Below are positions 61,037 through 64,000 of a DNA stretch of 64,000 nt, in pieces. The translations under genes and the position numbers were made by a program. The stretch comes from Robertmurraya korlensis (GTDB taxonomy: Bacteria; Bacillota; Bacilli; Bacillales; Cytobacillaceae). Position 1 is the first letter of the stretch, and each line of letters begins with the position of its first letter. The stretch lies in contig NZ_JAMBNS010000007.1 of NCBI RefSeq assembly GCF_023715225.1, positions 62,001-126,000 on the forward strand, in the 5' to 3' direction. The notes under the pieces are model-generated. The model saw only the letters and a list, made by a program, of their open reading frames with translations, was not told the origin of the DNA and did no database searches.

Positions 61037-62395
61037 TTGTTTAAATCATCTAAAAAAATTGGTGTCATAATGCTTCTAGCAATAATGGTGATTGGTGCCA
61101 TCCTTAGTGGGTGCTCAGGTAGTGATAAGGCTAGTAGTGACGGCAAGGTTGAGCTTACTTTTATGTTTAGAGGAAATCCTCAAGAACTAGAAGCTTATAA
61201 AGCTACTGTAAAGAGATATGAAGAAGCAAACAAAGATGTAAAAGTTACAATGGTTCAAACAGCTCCTGATCAATATGATACGAAGCTAAAATCAGCAATC
61301 GCAGGACGTAAGATTCCAGATGTTTTTTTCTATAACCCAGCTCAAGTAAAAGCGTATGTAAACTCTGGAGTTCTATTAGATATTACGGAACAAGTTGAAG
61401 GGTCGACGGACGTGAAAATTGATGACATTTGGGAAGCGGGGGTTAATAAGTACCGTTTTGACGGTGAAACTCTTGGTCAAGGTGCCATCTATGGTTTACC
61501 AAAAGATTTAGGGCCTTTTGCATTAGGTTACAACAAAACCATGTTTGAAGAAGCAGGAATTCCACTTCCTGATAAAGACAAGCCGTACACTTGGGATCAA
61601 TTCATTGATGTTGCCAAGCAGTTAACAAAAGATAATGATGGTGACGGCAAAATGGATCAGTATGGAACTGGATTTAACGTAAACTGGGCATTACAACCAT
61701 TTGTTTGGAGTAACGGCGCAGATTGGATTAACGAAGAGGGAACAAAAGTTACGATTGATGATCCGAAATTTATCGAAGCCTTACAATTCTTTGTAGATCA
61801 ACAAAACAAATACCAAATCACTCCTTCTATTGGTGATGCACAAACATTAGATACGTACCAAAGATGGTTGAAAGGTCAATTAGCCTTCTTCCCTGTTGGA
61901 CCATGGGATATGGCTGCTTTTAAAGAACAATTAAAGTTCGAATATGATTTACTTCCTTGGCCTGCAGGTTCTACTGGTGAGTCCTCTGCTTGGGTCGGAT
62001 CTTTAGGAATTGGTGTTGGTGCAACAACGAAGCATGCAAAAGAAGCAGCTGAACTAGCGATGTACCTATCTGCTGACCAAGAAGGACAACAAGCATTGGT
62101 TGATGCACAAGTCCAATTACCAAATAGTGTAGAAGTAGCTGATACATGGGCTGCTGACACATCCATTAAACCTGACAATAAGCAAGAGTTCTTAGATATC
62201 ATTAATGATTACGGTCGTGGATTCCCGGCTGAAAAAACTTACACAGCTGAATGGTATGATGAGTTCTTCAAAAACATTCAACCAGTGTTAGATGGTAAAA
62301 CCTCTGTTGAAGACTACGTAAAAGAAGCGCAACCGAAAATGCAAAAACTGTTAGATGCTGCAATCGAACAAGATAAACAAGCTAGTAAGAAATAA
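61037..62395 (+). CDS. araN: Arabino-oligosaccharide ABC transporter, substrate-binding lipoprotein AraN
   Basis: 452 aa, TTG start with GGAGGG upstream. Lipoprotein signal ending ILSGC, Cys26. Family 1 solute-binding fold: [104 protein letters not shown]. It binds arabinose oligomers for AraP/AraQ. The araR neighbour and AraR boxes support the assignment. A long hairpin separates it from araP. Confidence 0.9.
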   Translation: MFKSSKKIGVIMLLAIMVIGAILSGCSGSDKASSDGKVELTFMFRGNPQELEAYKATVKRYEEANKDVKVTMVQTAPDQYDTKLKSAIAGRKIPDVFFYNPAQVKAYVNSGVLLDITEQVEGSTDVKIDDIWEAGVNKYRFDGETLGQGAIYGLPKDLGPFALGYNKTMFEEAGIPLPDKDKPYTWDQFIDVAKQLTKDNDGDGKMDQYGTGFNVNWALQPFVWSNGADWINEEGTKVTIDDPKFIEALQFFVDQQNKYQITPSIGDAQTLDTYQRWLKGQLAFFPVGPWDMAAFKEQLKFEYDLLPWPAGSTGESSAWVGSLGIGVGATTKHAKEAAELAMYLSADQEGQQALVDAQVQLPNSVEVADTWAADTSIKPDNKQEFLDIINDYGRGFPAEKTYTAEWYDEFFKNIQPVLDGKTSVEDYVKEAQPKMQKLLDAAIEQDKQASKK

Positions 62396-62405
62396 AAGAC
62401 TAGCA

Positions 62406-62454
62406 ATGTAAATGGTGCTAGATTCATAGAATGATAAGCTAGCATCATTTACAT
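62406..62454 (+). other. Intercistronic hairpin between araN and araP
   Basis: A 16-bp stem with one G-T pair (62406-62421 with 62439-62454), 17-nt loop, weak T tail. As after chvE, it probably favours binding-protein mRNA over permease mRNA. Confidence 0.7.
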
Positions 62455-62463
62455 CTTTTAATA

Positions 62464-62479
62464 AAATGTACGTGTAAAA
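62464..62479. promoter_or_regulatory. AraR-like half-box upstream of araP
   Basis: AAATGTACGTGTAAAA matches the AraR box at 11 of 16 positions, 39 bp ahead of araP; might be a roadblock site. Confidence 0.35.
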
Positions 62480-62517
62480 AGTGTATATTTATGCTTTTGT
62501 TGAAAGGGTGAGGAAAG

Positions 62518-63408
62518 ATGAAAGCGACATCCAAGCTGTATCGCACAGAACAAAGATATGCCTATTTGTTTATTGCAGCACCAGTCTTAGGATTCCTCAT
62601 TTTTGCAATGGTTCCTCTTATTTATTCAATGTACGGAGCCTTTACGAATTGGAATGGTCTAGGACAAATGGAGTTTATCGGCTTTGAAAACTTCATAAAT
62701 TTATTTAAAGACGAGTATTTTTACAAGTCGATGTATAACACCTTCTTTATGATGCTAGGTATTCCAATTGGAATCGTGTTAGCACTTTTACTGGCTCTAG
62801 CTCTAAATAGAGGAATCTTTGGAACAAACACCTTTCGCGTACTTTACTATATTCCTGTTATTTCCTCCATTGCAGCGGTATCCATTCTTTGGCAATGGGC
62901 GTATAACGGAGATTATGGTTTAGTTAACCAATTTTTAGATCTCATCGGGATTGAAGGTCCTAATTGGTTGCAAAATACAGATACAGTAAAACCGGCATTA
63001 ATTCTTATGGCAGTTTGGAAAGGGTTAGGTTATACGATGTTGCTGTATTTAGCGGCATTACAAAGTGTCCCTAAGACATTCTATGAAGCTGCGAAATTGG
63101 ATGGAGCAAACGCTTTTCAAGCCTTCTGGCATATTACACTTCCAATGGTTAAGCCAGTAACATTCTTCATTATTGTTACCAATATTATTGGTGGAGCACA
63201 AATCTTTACGGAGATTAACGTTATGACACCTACTGGTGGTCCTGAGTATAGCTCAGCATCAGTGGTTTTCTACATTTGGCAAAAAGCATTTGGTAACTTC
63301 CAACTAGGTTATGCATCTGCAATGGCCTTAGTATTAGGACTCTTCATCTTTATTATTACCCTCATCCAATTTAAGATGAACGAAAAATCTTCCTTTGAAT
63401 TGGATTAA
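62518..63408 (+). CDS. araP: Arabino-oligosaccharide ABC transporter permease AraP
   Basis: 296 aa CUT1 permease (MalF-like) with six helices: AYLFIAAPVLGFLIFAMVPLIYSMYGAFTNWNGLG at the start, and the EAA loop FYEAAKLDGANAFQAFWHITLPMVKPV that docks on the ATPase. No ATPase gene is visible here; B. subtilis uses the shared MsmX. AAAGGGTGAGG precedes the ATG. Followed 42 bp later by araQ. Confidence 0.92.
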   Translation: MKATSKLYRTEQRYAYLFIAAPVLGFLIFAMVPLIYSMYGAFTNWNGLGQMEFIGFENFINLFKDEYFYKSMYNTFFMMLGIPIGIVLALLLALALNRGIFGTNTFRVLYYIPVISSIAAVSILWQWAYNGDYGLVNQFLDLIGIEGPNWLQNTDTVKPALILMAVWKGLGYTMLLYLAALQSVPKTFYEAAKLDGANAFQAFWHITLPMVKPVTFFIIVTNIIGGAQIFTEINVMTPTGGPEYSSASVVFYIWQKAFGNFQLGYASAMALVLGLFIFIITLIQFKMNEKSSFELD

Positions 63409-63450
63409 GACTAGGTTAATAAAAAGACTAATAGAAAGGGGCACTTGATA

Positions 63451-64000
63451 ATGGAAGTTGCAGTAGTAGAAAAAGAAGTAAAAGCAGAGCCGATGTCTGA
63501 GAAAAAGAAAAATAAGATTACCAATATATTTGTTTTTGTCTTCCTAAGCTTTGGGGCGATCTTTATGGTAGCACCGCTGTTGTGGATGTTCTCCACGTCA
63601 TTAAAATCGAAGGAAGATGTTTTTGCCTTACCGCCAGTTTGGATTCCGAAAGATATTTCATTTGCTAAGTATTTTGAAATTTGGGATATGGGTCCTCTAT
63701 TATCTGGTATTTGTAATAGTTTAATCGTTGCATTATCGGTAACGATCGTTGGAACCTTTACGTCAAGCTTGGCCGCTTTTGCTTTTGCTAAGCTACGATT
63801 TAATGGGAAAAACAAAATCTTCTTAATGTTGTTTGCGTCCGTTATGATTCCTTACCCAGTACTAATGATTCCACAATTTATCATGTTTTCAAGTATTGGT
63901 TGGGTAGATAGCTTACTACCACTTATCATTCCTGGGCTTTTTGGGAACCTGTTCATGATTTTCTTCTTACGTCAATTCTTGAACAGCATACCGAATTCAA
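63451..64000 (+). CDS. araQ: Arabino-oligosaccharide ABC transporter permease AraQ, N-terminal part (cut by window end)
   Basis: From ATG 63451 (AAAGGGG upstream) the frame is open to the window end, 183 residues. It is a MalG-like CUT1 permease: a cytoplasmic start, TM1 (IFVFVFLSFGAIFMVAPLLWMF), TSLKSKEDVFALPPVWIPKD, and SSLAAFAFAKLRFNGKNKIF. It is cut at IPNS, just before the expected EAA loop. Third gene of araNPQ. Confidence 0.9.
   Translation, partial: MEVAVVEKEVKAEPMSEKKKNKITNIFVFVFLSFGAIFMVAPLLWMFSTSLKSKEDVFALPPVWIPKDISFAKYFEIWDMGPLLSGICNSLIVALSVTIVGTFTSSLAAFAFAKLRFNGKNKIFLMLFASVMIPYPVLMIPQFIMFSSIGWVDSLLPLIIPGLFGNLFMIFFLRQFLNSIPNS

Overview
The window is a 64 kb piece of a low-GC, endospore-forming Bacillaceae chromosome. 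The evidence is a GerA-type germinant receptor operon, a YhcN/YlaJ spore lipoprotein, AprX, PaiA/PaiB, a ykuNOP-type operon, AraR, CcpA-type cre sites, AAGGAGG ribosome binding sites and many TTG/GTG starts. The genus cannot be fixed from sequence alone. I saw no rRNA, tRNA, CRISPR array, insertion sequence or prophage. Both ends cut genes: the end of a zinc-type alcohol dehydrogenase at the left and the start of araQ at the right.

Layout. 0-8 kb holds stress and small-molecule genes, each beside its own regulator: a dimethylargininase-like hydrolase, a YczE/YitT-type membrane protein divergent from marR-paiA-paiB, an SDR-merR operon with a typical 19-bp-spacer MerR promoter, and two tandem flavin oxidoreductases under a MarR protein with three copies of an 18-bp palindrome. 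8.2-15 kb is a sorbitol (glucitol) operon: sorbitol-6-phosphate dehydrogenase, PRD/PTS regulator, GutM, the three PTS subunits, a transaldolase-like aldolase and a HAD phosphatase. 15.2-20 kb is galKETM, covering the whole Leloir pathway. 20-28.5 kb holds single genes: a BASS transporter, a VOC protein with a LexA-like box, a large two-domain isoprenoid synthase, zupT, the ohr/ohrR pair, a spore lipoprotein and an aldo/keto reductase. 28.8-31 kb is the adaptive alkylation-repair operon adaA-alkA-adaB. 31-34.4 kb has aprX and the Fur-controlled ykuN-ykuO-ykuP operon.

34.5-43.7 kb is a sugar uptake and sensing locus: chvE-mmsA-mmsB, then an anchored sugar-binding sensor, a LytS/YesM-type kinase, a YesN-type regulator and a third sugar-binding lipoprotein. 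43.8-46 kb is an ECF41 sigma factor with its FAD oxidoreductase partner and a matching promoter, followed by what looks like a broken eutS microcompartment gene. 46.3-50 kb has YetF, an HD-GYP protein and a glycine riboswitch ahead of an amino acid permease. 50-54 kb is the germinant receptor operon. 54-59.3 kb has two MFS transporters (one behind a leader with a terminator), an old-yellow-enzyme homologue, YesL and a HAD phosphatase. 59.4-64 kb is araR divergent from araNPQ, with several AraR-like boxes and two cre sites between.

The carbohydrate loci (sorbitol, galactose, multiple monosaccharides, arabino-oligosaccharides) mostly carry cre-like sites, suggesting a soil or plant-associated saprophyte under carbon catabolite control. 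The least explained items are the tandem isoprenoid-synthase fusion at 22.35-24.7 kb, the leader RNA at 56.4-56.6 kb, the eutS remnant, and the start-stop element and mini-ORF leaders ahead of araN and adaA.
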